This document shows positions 1 through 9,021 of a stretch of DNA of 64,000 nucleotides, in pieces. The stretch comes from Ancylobacter sp. Lp-2 (GTDB taxonomy: Bacteria > Pseudomonadota > Alphaproteobacteria > Rhizobiales > Xanthobacteraceae). Under the pieces are notes generated by a model. It saw nothing but the letters and a program-made list of their open reading frames with translations, did no database searches and had not been told where the DNA came from. The position numbers were made by a program, and so were the translations under genes. Each line of letters starts with the position of its first letter. Position 1 is the first letter of the stretch. The stretch is taken from the NCBI RefSeq assembly GCF_020523795.1, contig NZ_JAJALI010000005.1, forward strand, positions 1-64,000. Direction: 5' to 3'.

Positions 1-63
1 ACGCGGAAGCCGGTGATAGACCAGCGCGCCCGAGCGCAGGTCGTCGGAAATGTAAGACGCCAT
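1..63 (-). CDS. Probable malic enzyme, N-terminal fragment cut by window edge
   Basis: A minus-strand frame opens with ATG at 63 and runs off the left edge after 21 codons. The visible peptide begins MASYISDDLRSGALVYHRL and resembles the N-terminus of NADP-type malic enzymes, which carry an ALxYHRxPxPGK signature early in the protein. A GGAAGGGAA ribosome site lies just upstream of the ATG. Only the first residues are present, so the family call rests on a short motif and is tentative. It reads in the same direction as the efflux gene upstream of it. Confidence 0.45.
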   Translation of the reverse strand, partial: MASYISDDLRSGALVYHRLPR

Positions 64-118
64 GGAAACAGTTCCCTTCCGCAGCAGTGGTAGATCGGCC
101 ATTGGCCTGATGATTTTA

Positions 119-1588
119 TTACAGGCGCCGTAGCGGCAGCGTCCACGCCAGCACCGAGGCCGTCGCGGCGAAGGTGCTGATCAACAGGAAGCCGGCCCGG
201 AACGCTTCGGCGATGTCCCCACGAAGCGCAGGCGTCACCGCGGCCAGGGCCTGCGGGTCGCGCCCCAGCAATTCGCCGAGCATGCCGGTGGCCTCGCTTC
301 CCGCAAGGTTGATGATCATGAAGATCACCGTGCCGACCAGCGCCGTGCCGAACGCCGCGCCGAGCGAGCGCGACAGCTGCACGGAAGCGGAGGCACGGCC
401 GAGGTGATGCGCGCCCGCCGCCCATTGCACGGTGATCTGCACCACCCCCATGACGCTGCCCATGAAGAGCGAGGCGACGCCGAGCATCATCGAGGCCGCC
501 AGCGTCGACAGGGTGGGCGACAGCGACCCGAAGGTCAGCAGGCACAGCGCCGCCAGCGTAAGACCGACGGAAGGAAAGATCGCCGTGCGACCGGTGCGGC
601 TCACCAGACGCCCGGTCATGATCGAGCCGAGGCCGATGCAGGCGGTCATCGGCAGCATGACGAGGCCCGTCCGCGCGACCGTCATGCCGTGAACGACGCA
701 CAGATAGATCGGAATGAAGGTGATCAGCGAGACGATGCACGCGCCGTGCAGGAAGGCCAGCGCGTCGCTACGCCAGATCGCCGGCGCCCCCAACAGGCTG
801 AGAGGCAGCAGGGGTACGCTCGCCCGCCGTTCGCGCCAGATCAGCAGCGGCAGCAGCACCGCCGTCGCCACGATGAAGCCCCCCAGGCGGACAGGTGAGA
901 GGGAGGCGAGATTCTGCAATTGCTCCAGCGCGATGAGTGCGCAGGAAACGGTGAGCGCGAACAGCACGACGCCGGCATAGTCGAAGCGGAAATTCTCCGC
1001 CGTCGCGTGATGGGCAGGCAGCCGCGACACCAGCACGGCCGCGATCGCCACGATCGGCAGATTGACGAGAAAGACGGACGGCCAGCCGAAACTCTCCGCC
1101 AGCACGCCACCGAGAACCGGCCCCAATGTGCTGGCGGTGACGGCGACCGACGCGGTGTAGCTCTGGAAATGCCCCCGCTGCCGAGGCGGCACGGTCTCGC
1201 CGATCAGCGCGTGCGACAGCGTCATCAGCCCGCCGCCGCCAAGCCCCTGTCCGAAGCGGCCGACGGCCAGCATTTCGACGCTCGGCGCCAGCGCACATAG
1301 CAGCGAGAAGACGGCGACTAGGCCGAGAGCCACCAGCAGCAGCCGGCGGCGCCCGAAGCTGTCGCCAAGCAGCCCGAACACCGGCGCCGAAATGGTGAGG
1401 GCGACCAGATAGGTCACCATGATCCAGGACAGACGCTCGATGCTGCCGAGCTCCTGGCCGATGCTGGGAAGCGCCGTGGCCACGATGGTCTGGTCCACGA
1501 CGGCCAGGAACATGGGCAGCATGATGGCCGGAAAGACGGTCAGGAACTGCGTCCGGCCTGTGTCGGGAAGATGCAAGGCAAGGTCCAC
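119..1588 (-). CDS. MFS efflux transporter, DHA2 (EmrB/QacA-like) family
   Basis: Inner-membrane drug:proton antiporter-like protein of 489 residues, the usual size for 14-helix DHA2 permeases. An N-terminal helix carries the family's AVVDQTIVATALP signature. It is followed by a motif-A loop (LGDSFGRRR) and a motif-C-like segment (GPVLGGVLAESFGW) in helix 5. The start is a GTG at 1588 with no clear Shine-Dalgarno sequence, so the exact start is uncertain. It is the last complete gene of a long minus-strand group and lies 61 bp after the CobW-type GTPase gene. Substrate unknown; it could export a product or a toxic analogue of the compound imported by the Tct system. No fused or adjacent HlyD-type adaptor is seen. 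Confidence 0.85.
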   Translation of the reverse strand: MDLALHLPDTGRTQFLTVFPAIMLPMFLAVVDQTIVATALPSIGQELGSIERLSWIMVTYLVALTISAPVFGLLGDSFGRRRLLLVALGLVAVFSLLCALAPSVEMLAVGRFGQGLGGGGLMTLSHALIGETVPPRQRGHFQSYTASVAVTASTLGPVLGGVLAESFGWPSVFLVNLPIVAIAAVLVSRLPAHHATAENFRFDYAGVVLFALTVSCALIALEQLQNLASLSPVRLGGFIVATAVLLPLLIWRERRASVPLLPLSLLGAPAIWRSDALAFLHGACIVSLITFIPIYLCVVHGMTVARTGLVMLPMTACIGLGSIMTGRLVSRTGRTAIFPSVGLTLAALCLLTFGSLSPTLSTLAASMMLGVASLFMGSVMGVVQITVQWAAGAHHLGRASASVQLSRSLGAAFGTALVGTVIFMIINLAGSEATGMLGELLGRDPQALAAVTPALRGDIAEAFRAGFLLISTFAATASVLAWTLPLRRL

Positions 1589-1649
1589 CGGATTGGGCTC
1601 GTACCTTCCCGAACGGGAAAGGACGTCATACGTGTCTTGTAGCGGCGGT

Positions 1650-2735
1650 TCAGTTTTTGGCTACTGCCGCCGGCAACACCAGCGCGCGGAAAGTCTGATC
1701 CACCTGCTCGGCCGGCAGATCGATCGTGATCACGACCAGTTCGGAAAGATCGGCCGTCCCCGCTCCGGCGGGAAATGTTTCGGGCCGGCTGAGGGTCGCG
1801 CCAACTCCGTGGATGACGATCGGCTCGGTGGTACCTTCGATCCTGAGAATACCTTTCATGCGCAGCAAATTGGAGGGTCGGCTCGAATAGAGCAGATCGA
1901 GCCAGTCCCGCAGCCGCGGCCAGGCGAGCGGCCGGTCGCAGCGAATCGACCAGGACTGGACCTTCCGATGCATGTTCCCGCCGCCCGGCGCCCTGAGGGT
2001 GTGTTCCGTGCAGGGCATGCCCGGCGCATGCGTGCAGGTCTCGCCGCCGTCGCAACGGAACGCGGAGCCGGGCGACGGGCGCGCCAGGCGTGGACCGGCG
2101 AGATCGAGGATCGCCGCCGGGGTGGTCGCCTCGTCGTCGCCCGTCAGTATCTCCGCTAACGGATTGACCGCGCGCAGCTGGCCGACGAGGTCGAGCACCT
2201 GATCGACATCGGCGAGATCGCATTTGGTGACGACGCAGAGATCGGCCTGCGCCACCTGCGAGAGCATCTCGTCGGTGCCGGCGATCTGCATTCCGCCGAG
2301 CAGGCCATCCACCGTGACGATGACCTTTTCCAGCCGGACGAGGCCGGCGAGCCCCCTCGCCGTCGTCAGATCCTGGATGATGGCGGTGGGATCGGCGAGG
2401 CCGGTGGTCTCGATCACGATGCGCGAGAAAGCCGGCAATTCGCCGTTCCGCACCCCGGCGAACAGGTCGCCGATGACATCGACCAGGTCACCGCGCACCG
2501 AACAGCACAGGCAGCCGTCCTCCATCAGCAATACGTTCTCGACGGAGGACTGCACCAGCTTGTGGTCCAGGCCAACCTCGCCGAATTCGTTGATGATGAG
2601 TGCGGTATCCACCAGCTCCGGCGCATCGAGGATGCGCCGGAGCAAGGTCGTCTTGCCGCTGCCAAGGAAGCCGGTGAGCAGGTAGATGGGAATGGCGGCG
2701 TCGCCGCCGGCCCGCCATTGCCGCTCCATCCTCAT
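1650..2735 (-). CDS. CobW/COG0523-family GTP-binding metallochaperone
   Basis: 361-residue G3E-family GTPase. The P-loop GFLGSGKTT is at residues 22-30, the metal-binding CxCC motif (GCLCC) at about 74-78, and the base-recognition NEFGE-type region between them. A C-terminal CobW_C domain includes a short Cys/His-rich stretch (TCTHAPGMPCTEH). Family members insert or traffic Zn, Co or other metals into target enzymes in the cytoplasm. I chose the ATG at 2735 because GGGAGAGA precedes it and longer frames would overlap tctA. Its place directly after tctA suggests it supports a metalloenzyme made by this operon, such as the cupin, or a metal-citrate-like transport cycle. That is inference. Confidence 0.85.
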   Translation of the reverse strand: MRMERQWRAGGDAAIPIYLLTGFLGSGKTTLLRRILDAPELVDTALIINEFGEVGLDHKLVQSSVENVLLMEDGCLCCSVRGDLVDVIGDLFAGVRNGELPAFSRIVIETTGLADPTAIIQDLTTARGLAGLVRLEKVIVTVDGLLGGMQIAGTDEMLSQVAQADLCVVTKCDLADVDQVLDLVGQLRAVNPLAEILTGDDEATTPAAILDLAGPRLARPSPGSAFRCDGGETCTHAPGMPCTEHTLRAPGGGNMHRKVQSWSIRCDRPLAWPRLRDWLDLLYSSRPSNLLRMKGILRIEGTTEPIVIHGVGATLSRPETFPAGAGTADLSELVVITIDLPAEQVDQTFRALVLPAAVAKN

Positions 2736-2766
2736 ATTGTCTCTCCCGCTACCTGCGCACGCCCGG

Positions 2767-4272
2767 TCAGGCGCTTTCCTCGACCAGCTTCTGCTTGCGC
2801 GAGCGCGCACCCGACAGGATGGCGACGATCACGAACACGCCGAAGAGCACGAACAGGGCCGCGCTGATCGGATGCTCCAGGAAGATCATCGGATCGCCGT
2901 TCGAAATGGTCAGCGAGCGCCGGAAGTTCTCCTCGAAGATGGGGCCGAGCACGAGGCCCAGCACCAGCGGCGCCGGCGAGCAGTTGAACTGCCGCGCCAC
3001 CATGCCGAACAGACCGAAGAAGGCGGCCAGCAGCACGTCGAAGGTGGAGTTCCGCACGCTGTAGACGCCGATGCAGCAGAACAGAATGATGCCGGGATAG
3101 AGGAAGCGGTAGGGCGTGGTGAGCATCTTGATCCACACGCCGACCATCGGCAGGTTGAAGATCAGCAGCATCAGATTGCCGATCCACATGCTGGCCACCA
3201 CGCCCCAGAACAGGTCGGCATGGTTGGTCATCAGCTCCGGACCCGGCTGCACGCCCTGGATCATCAGCGCGCCCAGCATCATCGCCATTGCCGGGCCAGC
3301 GGGAATGCCGAGCCCGAGCATCGGGATGAAGTGGGTCATCGCGGCGGCGTTGTCGGCCGCTTCCGGTGCCGCCACGCCCTCGATGGCGCCCTTGCCGAAG
3401 CGGGACTTGTCCTTGGCCACCTGCCGCTCCACGGCATAGGCGACGAAGGCGGAAACCAGCGGCCCGGTGCCGGGAAGGATACCGAGCGCGGCACCGATGC
3501 CGGTACCGCGGAAGATGGCGGGAAAGGCCTGCTTGAGATCGGCGAAGCGCGGGAACAGCTCCGAGAACTTCACCGACAGGGCACCGTGGCGCTCCGGCGC
3601 GCCGATATGCTGGGTTACCTCGGCGAAGGCGAACAGGCCGACGGCCACCGTCACGAAGTCGACGCCCTCTGCCAGTTCCGGCAGACCGAAGGTGTAGCGT
3701 TCCAGCCCGCTGCCCACATCGGTGCCGACGGTGCCGATGAGCAGGCCGAGCACCGCCATGCCGAAGGTCGACAGCGCCGAGCCGTTGGACATCACAGATG
3801 CCGTCATCAGCGCGACCGCGATCAGGGCGGTGTATTCGGGGGCACCGAACAGCAAGCCCGCCTCCGACAGCAGCGGCGAGAACAAGGTGATGACGATGAT
3901 GCCGACACACCCGGCGAAGAAGGAGCCGATCGCCGACACGCACAGCGCGATGCCCGCGCGGCCCTGCTTGGCCATGGGATGACCATCCATGCAGACGACC
4001 ACCGAACTCGGCTCGCCCGGCATGTTAAGCATGATGGCGGTCGTCGAACCGGCATGGTGGGCGCCATAATAGATGCCGGCCAGCATGATGAGCGCCGACA
4101 CCGCCGGCACCTGGAACGTCAGCGGCAACAGCATGGCGATGGTGGTGACCGGGCTGATGCCCGGCAGAACCCCCACCATCGTCCCGATCATCGATCCAAG
4201 AAGACAATAGGTGAGGTTCTGCATGGTCAGCGCGATGCCGAAACCATGCGCGAGCTGCGAGAAGATATCCAT
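2767..4272 (-). CDS. tctA: Tripartite tricarboxylate transporter, large permease TctA
   Basis: 501-residue polytopic inner-membrane protein with about 12 hydrophobic segments. It carries the TctA hallmarks GIYYGAHHAGSTTAI followed by LNMPGEPSS near residues 67-85, and GILPGTGPLVSAF in the middle. TctA forms the cation-coupled channel of TTT transporters, working with the small subunit TctB and a periplasmic Bug-type receptor. It lies 21 bp downstream of tctB in the order tctC-tctB-tctA, which is the normal operon. The carboxylate transported cannot be deduced from sequence. The neighbouring dehydrogenases suggest a hydroxy- or oxo-acid. Confidence 0.93.
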   Translation of the reverse strand: MDIFSQLAHGFGIALTMQNLTYCLLGSMIGTMVGVLPGISPVTTIAMLLPLTFQVPAVSALIMLAGIYYGAHHAGSTTAIMLNMPGEPSSVVVCMDGHPMAKQGRAGIALCVSAIGSFFAGCVGIIVITLFSPLLSEAGLLFGAPEYTALIAVALMTASVMSNGSALSTFGMAVLGLLIGTVGTDVGSGLERYTFGLPELAEGVDFVTVAVGLFAFAEVTQHIGAPERHGALSVKFSELFPRFADLKQAFPAIFRGTGIGAALGILPGTGPLVSAFVAYAVERQVAKDKSRFGKGAIEGVAAPEAADNAAAMTHFIPMLGLGIPAGPAMAMMLGALMIQGVQPGPELMTNHADLFWGVVASMWIGNLMLLIFNLPMVGVWIKMLTTPYRFLYPGIILFCCIGVYSVRNSTFDVLLAAFFGLFGMVARQFNCSPAPLVLGLVLGPIFEENFRRSLTISNGDPMIFLEHPISAALFVLFGVFVIVAILSGARSRKQKLVEESA

Positions 4273-4293
4273 GAAAGCCTCCCCGGCCTCGGA

Positions 4294-4791
4294 TTAGAAG
4301 TTGGGCCAGAGCTCGAGGGGAAGCCCAAGCATCTTCACGAAAATCAACGCGGAGAAGACGATCAGGGCGAGGGCGAGCAGCAGGTATTCGAGCGGGCGTG
4401 TCCTGATCTGGCTGTAGCCGATGCACAGCAGGAGCAGCGCCGAGGCCCCCAGGAGTCCGATGCGCTCGACCGTAAGGCCGAAGACGAAGACACCCAGCGC
4501 CACCGAGAAGGTGGGCACTAGCGGCCAGGCCGCCATTTCCTCCCGCGACGCGCTGGCGAGCGAAGAGATCACCGACAGCACGCCGATGATGCACAGCAGC
4601 GAAGAGAGCAGGATGGGGAAATAGCCCGGGCCCATATTCTGCACGGTGCCCATCTGGTAGTTCCGCGCGATGAGAATGCCGGCGGCACCGATCGCGAAGA
4701 ACACAAGGCCAGAAAAGAACAACGGGCTGTTATTGGGGCGGCGAGCGGCCCGCTGGGGGCGCGGCTCTGGCGGGTGTCCGTGTTGCGACAT
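4294..4791 (-). CDS. tctB: Tripartite tricarboxylate transporter, small permease TctB
   Basis: 165-residue membrane protein with four predicted hydrophobic helices, typical of TctB subunits. The first helix (residues about 24-40) is followed by MGPGYFPILLS, the conserved TctB turn. The N-terminus is short, proline/arginine-rich and cytoplasmic. An AGGGAG ribosome site precedes the ATG at 4791. It partners TctA in the membrane. Between tctC and tctB lie 60 bp, and 21 bp separate it from tctA, so the three genes are probably co-transcribed. Confidence 0.88.
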   Translation of the reverse strand: MSQHGHPPEPRPQRAARRPNNSPLFFSGLVFFAIGAAGILIARNYQMGTVQNMGPGYFPILLSSLLCIIGVLSVISSLASASREEMAAWPLVPTFSVALGVFVFGLTVERIGLLGASALLLLCIGYSQIRTRPLEYLLLALALIVFSALIFVKMLGLPLELWPNF

Positions 4792-4851
4792 CGTTAAACT
4801 CCCTGGAGAGGAGGAGCGCGCGTCACCTGGCGCGCTCCCGCTGGCGGTCGC

Positions 4852-5838
4852 CTACGGGGCGACTTCGATATGGTTGTCCTGGATGATCTTGAGCCACTTC
4901 GCCCGCTCGGCGTCGACGAAGCTGGAGAAGTCTTCCGGCGACTTGCTCGGCGTGGCCTTGATGTACTGGTCGGCCAGTTTCTTCTGCACGTCCGGATCGT
5001 TCATGATGCCCGAGACGGCCGTATAGAGCTTGTTCACCACTTCCGGCGGCGTCTTCTCCGGCACGAACATGCCATGCCATGCCGAGGTGCCGATGTCGCC
5101 ATAGCCCAGCTCCTGCATGGTGGGCACGTCCGGCAGTTCGGGAAGCCGCTCGGTCCAGGTGGTGGCGAGGCCCTTCAGGCGGCCGGACTTGATCAGCGGC
5201 AGGCCACTCGCTTCGTTGAGGAATTCGAGCTGGATCTCATTGCCGAGCAGTGCCGGCAGGATCTGGCCGGCGCCCTTATAGGCGATGTGCGTGGCATCGA
5301 GGCCGTTCACGGTCATCAGGCGCAGCATGTCGATCTGCGGGTAGGTTCCGACGCCGCCCGAGCCATATTTGATGTTCTTCAGCTCGCCCGACTTCATCTT
5401 GGCGACGAGATCCTGGATCGAATTGACCGGCAGATCGCCATTCGCCGACAGGATGCCCGGCACCTGGATCAGGTTGCTGACCCCCTTCAGCTTGATGCCC
5501 TTGGTCTTCTCCGGATCGGTGGCGAAGGTGATGGCGTTGGTCGAGACATTGCCGACCAGGATCGTGTAGCCGTCGGGATTGGCGTTGTTGACGGTCTGGT
5601 TGGCCAGCGCGCCGGTGCCGCCCGGCTTGTTCTCCACGATGACCGGCTGCCCCCAGAGGGTGTTCAGCCGCTCGGCGACGATACGCGCGGCGGTGTCGGT
5701 CGGCCCGCCGGGCGGAACCGGCACGACGATGCGGATGGTCTTCGACGGATAATCGGCGGCGTGCACCGTAGCCGCCGGCAGGGCGAATGCCGCTACGGAC
5801 AACAGGCCCGCAGCAAGGGTAGACTTGAAATGTTTCAT
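4852..5838 (-). CDS. tctC: Tripartite tricarboxylate transporter receptor TctC (Bug family)
   Basis: 328-residue periplasmic solute-binding protein. A Sec signal peptide ends near VHA-ADYPSK (residues 1-26) and is followed by the Bug signature ADYPSKTIRIVVPVPPGGPTD. The start at 5838 is supported by GGGAGGAA at proper spacing; the open frame continues upstream but has no ribosome site. Bug receptors bind carboxylates through two water-mediated bridges and deliver them to TctAB. The gene leads tctB and tctA and follows the Ldh/cupin/ALDH genes by 214 bp, which leaves room for a separate promoter. Ligand not predictable. Confidence 0.92.
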   Translation of the reverse strand: MKHFKSTLAAGLLSVAAFALPAATVHAADYPSKTIRIVVPVPPGGPTDTAARIVAERLNTLWGQPVIVENKPGGTGALANQTVNNANPDGYTILVGNVSTNAITFATDPEKTKGIKLKGVSNLIQVPGILSANGDLPVNSIQDLVAKMKSGELKNIKYGSGGVGTYPQIDMLRLMTVNGLDATHIAYKGAGQILPALLGNEIQLEFLNEASGLPLIKSGRLKGLATTWTERLPELPDVPTMQELGYGDIGTSAWHGMFVPEKTPPEVVNKLYTAVSGIMNDPDVQKKLADQYIKATPSKSPEDFSSFVDAERAKWLKIIQDNHIEVAP

Positions 5839-6052
5839 CCTGTTCCTCCCGATGCTCGTCTCTTTTCGAGACGTTCTGTTCGACTTTGCCGGCGAGGCGA
5901 AGATCGAACGTTCTTGGATTTTCTGCCTCTTCAGACAGATTTTATTTCTTCCGTCAGGGCAGGCAGCGGCGATACGACATCGCCGCAAATTCTATGACTA
6001 GGGGTCGTCTTCGTATCGTCTTGCGGCCGGGTGGCAGTCCCGGCCGTGATCG

Positions 6053-7141
6053 TCAGGCCAGCGGGGCGGCGCCCAGCTCCCGCGCCAGATTGTTGAGGCG
6101 CTGCAGCAGCGGGGCCGGCATGGGCACGCCCTGGCGGATCCGCTCGGCGCGGCGAGCGCTGCGATTTTCGCCGGGCAGCCGGATCGCATCGACGCCGGGA
6201 AGCCGCGCGCCCGCTTTCAGCGCATCGGCGTGTCGGCGGACCTCGCTTTCGAACTCGGCGAGCGGCCGGAAGCGGTTGACGTCGAGCGCGACGACGAACT
6301 GGCCGGTATTGGTCGGCTGGTTGCTGACCGCGTTGAAGTCGATCACGTCGAGCCCCATGGCGGCGCCGTTCAGCGTCCCCGCCAGGAAGCCGAGCATCAG
6401 GGCGAGCCCGCTGCCCTTGTAGCCGCCGATGGGCAGCAGCAGACCTTCCGCGCTCTGCTTGGGGTCGGTGAGCGGTCCGCCCGAGCGGCGGTCGATCATC
6501 CAGCCTTCCGGCAGCGGCTTACCGTGCAGGGCGTATTTCTTGATGGTGCCGTAGGACACGACCGTGGTCGCCATGTCCAGCATCAGCAGGTTGCCCTCAC
6601 CCGCCGGCAGGCCGATCGCCAGCGGATTGGTGCCGAGCGCCGGCTCGGTACCGCCCCAGATCGCCATGTGGTTGGCGCTGGCGACCGCGGAATAGAGCCC
6701 GATCATGCCGTGCTCGACGGGCAAGGCCGCCCAGATCGACGCCGAACCGGCGTGGTTCGAATTGCGGACGCCGACCCAGCCGATGCCGGCTTCGCGCGCC
6801 AGCTCCACCACCGTCTCCGCCGCCTTCTTCATGACGAGATGGCCGAGGCCGTCACCGCCATCGACGATGGCGGTAGCCGCTGCCGAACGATGCACAGTGA
6901 TGGATGGCGTCGGGTTGATCGCGCCCTGACGGATCATGGTGGCGTATTGCGGCAGGCGGAAAATGCCATGCGCGTCGGCGCCGGTCAGGTCCGCCTCCAC
7001 CAGGAGTTCGGAGGCAGCCTCGGCATCCGGCTCGCTGACCCCGAGGGCGTGCAGCACGCGGGTGGCGAAGGCGACAAGCGTCGCGGCCGGCAGGACGAGA
7101 TCCTCGGCCGGGCGGCTGTTCTCGATCGTGGCGGTGCTCAT
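6053..7141 (-). CDS. Ldh-family (malate/L-lactate/sulfolactate-type) NAD(P) dehydrogenase
   Basis: 362-residue member of the Ldh_2 fold (AllD, ComC, YlbC/YiaK relatives), which oxidises 2-hydroxyacids or reduces 2-oxoacids with NAD(P). Visible hallmarks are ADAHGIFRLPQY near residue 50, VRNSNHAGSAS near 125, and the nucleotide-binding region GTNPLAIGLP. The end of the protein carries the typical Arg/Pro-rich ending of this family. The ATG at 7141 overlaps the TGA of the cupin gene (TGATG), indicating translational coupling. A continuous frame extends 1.4 kb further upstream but lies antisense-like across real genes and is not used. Its partner ALDH suggests stepwise oxidation of one carboxylate. 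The exact substrate is unknown. Confidence 0.87.
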   Translation of the reverse strand: MSTATIENSRPAEDLVLPAATLVAFATRVLHALGVSEPDAEAASELLVEADLTGADAHGIFRLPQYATMIRQGAINPTPSITVHRSAAATAIVDGGDGLGHLVMKKAAETVVELAREAGIGWVGVRNSNHAGSASIWAALPVEHGMIGLYSAVASANHMAIWGGTEPALGTNPLAIGLPAGEGNLLMLDMATTVVSYGTIKKYALHGKPLPEGWMIDRRSGGPLTDPKQSAEGLLLPIGGYKGSGLALMLGFLAGTLNGAAMGLDVIDFNAVSNQPTNTGQFVVALDVNRFRPLAEFESEVRRHADALKAGARLPGVDAIRLPGENRSARRAERIRQGVPMPAPLLQRLNNLARELGAAPLA

Positions 7142-7578
7142 CACAGCCTCTTCAGGTGCTCGGCCGCGATGGGGCGCGTCTCGCCGCTTTCGATCAGCGT
7201 CCGCGTGGCGGCGATGTCGGCGTAGATCCAGAGGATCTTCATCTCCTTGTCGGCGGATGCGTTGATGAACCGGTGCGGCAGGTTGGGCGGCAGCCAGGTG
7301 GTGTCCATCGGCTTGAGGCGATGCTGCACCCCGTCGATCTCGGCGATGGCCTCGCCCTCGAGCACCATCACGCTCTCCTCGCAATTGTGGCTGTGCAGCG
7401 GGATCGCCGCGCCCGGCGCGAAGATGGTGATGCCGTTGATCAGGCTGCGCGCCCCCAGCGAAGGCACCACCAGCGGGATGGTCTTGGCGCCATTGCCGCG
7501 ATCCGCCGCCCGGATCTCGTCCGGCCGCAGCACGACACCTGTGATTTCGCCGTCCTTGTTCACGTTCGCTCCTGACAT
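7141..7578 (-). CDS. Small single-domain cupin protein
   Basis: 145-residue protein with one cupin barrel. Motif 1 is PLHSHNCEESVMVLEGEA (HxH...E pattern, about residues 61-78) and motif 2 is WLPPNLPHRFIN (about 93-104), giving the usual His/His/Glu/His metal site. Such cupins can be isomerases, dioxygenases or sensors. It is wedged between the aldehyde dehydrogenase (15 bp upstream) and the Ldh-type enzyme, whose ATG overlaps its stop, so it belongs to the same pathway. The CobW metallochaperone in the same operon would fit a metal-loaded enzyme. No specific reaction can be assigned. Confidence 0.82.
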   Translation of the reverse strand: MSGANVNKDGEITGVVLRPDEIRAADRGNGAKTIPLVVPSLGARSLINGITIFAPGAAIPLHSHNCEESVMVLEGEAIAEIDGVQHRLKPMDTTWLPPNLPHRFINASADKEMKILWIYADIAATRTLIESGETRPIAAEHLKRL

Positions 7579-7593
7579 GTCTTGTTCGCCGGC

Positions 7594-8967
7594 TCAGCTT
7601 TGAACCGGACCGACCCACAGGGTCTTGATGTTGGTGAATTCGCGGATGCCGTAGACGCCGAGCTCGCGGCCGTAGCCGGACTTCTTGATGCCGCCGAACG
7701 GCAGGCGCGCGTCGGACGCCACGAGCCCGTTGACGAACACCGCACCGGCCTCGATGTCCCGCGCGAGGTGGTAGGCACGGGACAGGTCGCCGGTCCACAG
7801 CGCAGCACCGAGGCCGTATTCGGTGTCGTTGGCGACCGCGACGGCCTGCTCGGCATCTCGCACCCGGATGATCGGCGCGACCGGGCCGAAGATCTCCTCG
7901 CGACAGGCGGTCATGTCGAGTTCGACATGGTCCAGCACGGTGGGCGCGTAGAAGGCGCCCGGCCCGGCGAGCGCGTCGCCGCCGAGCGCCACGCGGGCAC
8001 CCTCGCGGACCGACTGCATCACCTGGCGATGCAGGTCGTCGCGCAGATCGGCGCGGGCGATCGGCCCGACCTGGGTATCGCGGTCCATCGGATCGCCGGT
8101 ACGCAGGGCCCGGACATGCGTGAGGAACTGCTCGGTGAAGGCATCGGCGACCTTCTCCTCCACGATGAAACGCTTCGCGGCGATGCAGCTCTGCCCGGTG
8201 TTCTGGAAGCGGGCGCGGGCGCCGAATTCCGCCGCGCGGGCAATATCGGCATCCGCCAGCACGATGAAGGGATCGGTGCCGCCGAGCTCCAGCACCTGCT
8301 TCTTCAGGTGCTTGCCCGCCTGTGCGGCCACCAGCTGGCCGACCGGGGTCGAGCCGGTCAGCGTCACCGCGGCGATGCGGTCGTCGGCGATGAGGCCGGC
8401 GACGGCGGAAGAGGGAATGAGCAGCGAGCGCGACAGCCCGGCCGGGACGCCGGCCCTGGCCAACGCCTGCTCGATCGCCAGGGCGCAGCCTGGCACATTG
8501 GCGGCGTGCTTCAGGATGGAACCGTTGCCTGCCGCGATCGCCGGGGCGAAGAAGCGGAAAAACTGCCAGAACGGGTAGTTCCACGGCATGACGGCCAGCA
8601 CCACGCCGAGCGGATCGAACACCACGCGGCTCTCGGTGGCGTTGCTCGCGATCAGCTCGTCGGCGAGGAAGCGCGGCGCGTGCTCGGCGTAGAATTCACA
8701 GGTCCAGGCGCTCTTCTCGATCTCGGCCTCGGCCTCGCGAATGGGCTTGCCCATCTCCTGCGTGATCAGGCGCGCATAGGCGTCCCGCTCGGCGCGCAGC
8801 GCCTGCGCGACCTTGCGCAGCAGGGCGCAGCGCTCGACCATGCGGGTCTTGCGCCAGGCCCGCTGGGCGGCGACCGCCTCGCCGAGCGCCTGATCGATAT
8901 CGGCCGCCGAATGCGGCTCATAGCGTGCGAGCTCGTCACCGGTCGCGGGATTGATCGAAAGAAACAT
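7594..8967 (-). CDS. NAD(P)-dependent aldehyde dehydrogenase (succinate-semialdehyde dehydrogenase type)
   Basis: 457-residue soluble ALDH. The key residues are visible: Asn130 in MPWNYPFWQ, the general base Glu227 in ELGG, and the nucleophile Cys261 in NTGQSCIAAKRF. The N-terminus SINPATGDELARY matches GabD/Sad-type enzymes. I use the ATG at 8967 rather than an upstream ATG at 9000 because the family's proteins begin at that point. It oxidises an aldehyde to a carboxylate and is the first enzyme gene after the divergent-promoter regulator. The substrate is uncertain; succinate semialdehyde is the family default, not a demonstrated activity. Confidence 0.87.
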   Translation of the reverse strand: MFLSINPATGDELARYEPHSAADIDQALGEAVAAQRAWRKTRMVERCALLRKVAQALRAERDAYARLITQEMGKPIREAEAEIEKSAWTCEFYAEHAPRFLADELIASNATESRVVFDPLGVVLAVMPWNYPFWQFFRFFAPAIAAGNGSILKHAANVPGCALAIEQALARAGVPAGLSRSLLIPSSAVAGLIADDRIAAVTLTGSTPVGQLVAAQAGKHLKKQVLELGGTDPFIVLADADIARAAEFGARARFQNTGQSCIAAKRFIVEEKVADAFTEQFLTHVRALRTGDPMDRDTQVGPIARADLRDDLHRQVMQSVREGARVALGGDALAGPGAFYAPTVLDHVELDMTACREEIFGPVAPIIRVRDAEQAVAVANDTEYGLGAALWTGDLSRAYHLARDIEAGAVFVNGLVASDARLPFGGIKKSGYGRELGVYGIREFTNIKTLWVGPVQS

Positions 8968-9021
8968 GCCATTGCTCACTTTGAGGCCACAGGCCGCCAC
9001 CGGCGGCGCGATCCGGGCCGC

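Noticed and set aside
2686..4521. A 611-codon open frame on the plus strand, opposite tctA and tctB
   Set aside because: Its translation is low-complexity, full of Arg, His, Gln and Glu, the usual antisense pattern in GC-rich DNA, and the opposite strand carries clear transporter genes.
7141..8584. N-terminal extension of the Ldh-type gene giving an 843-residue frame
   Set aside because: The extension lies over the cupin and aldehyde dehydrogenase genes, has no domain, and the ATG at 7141 is coupled to the cupin stop.
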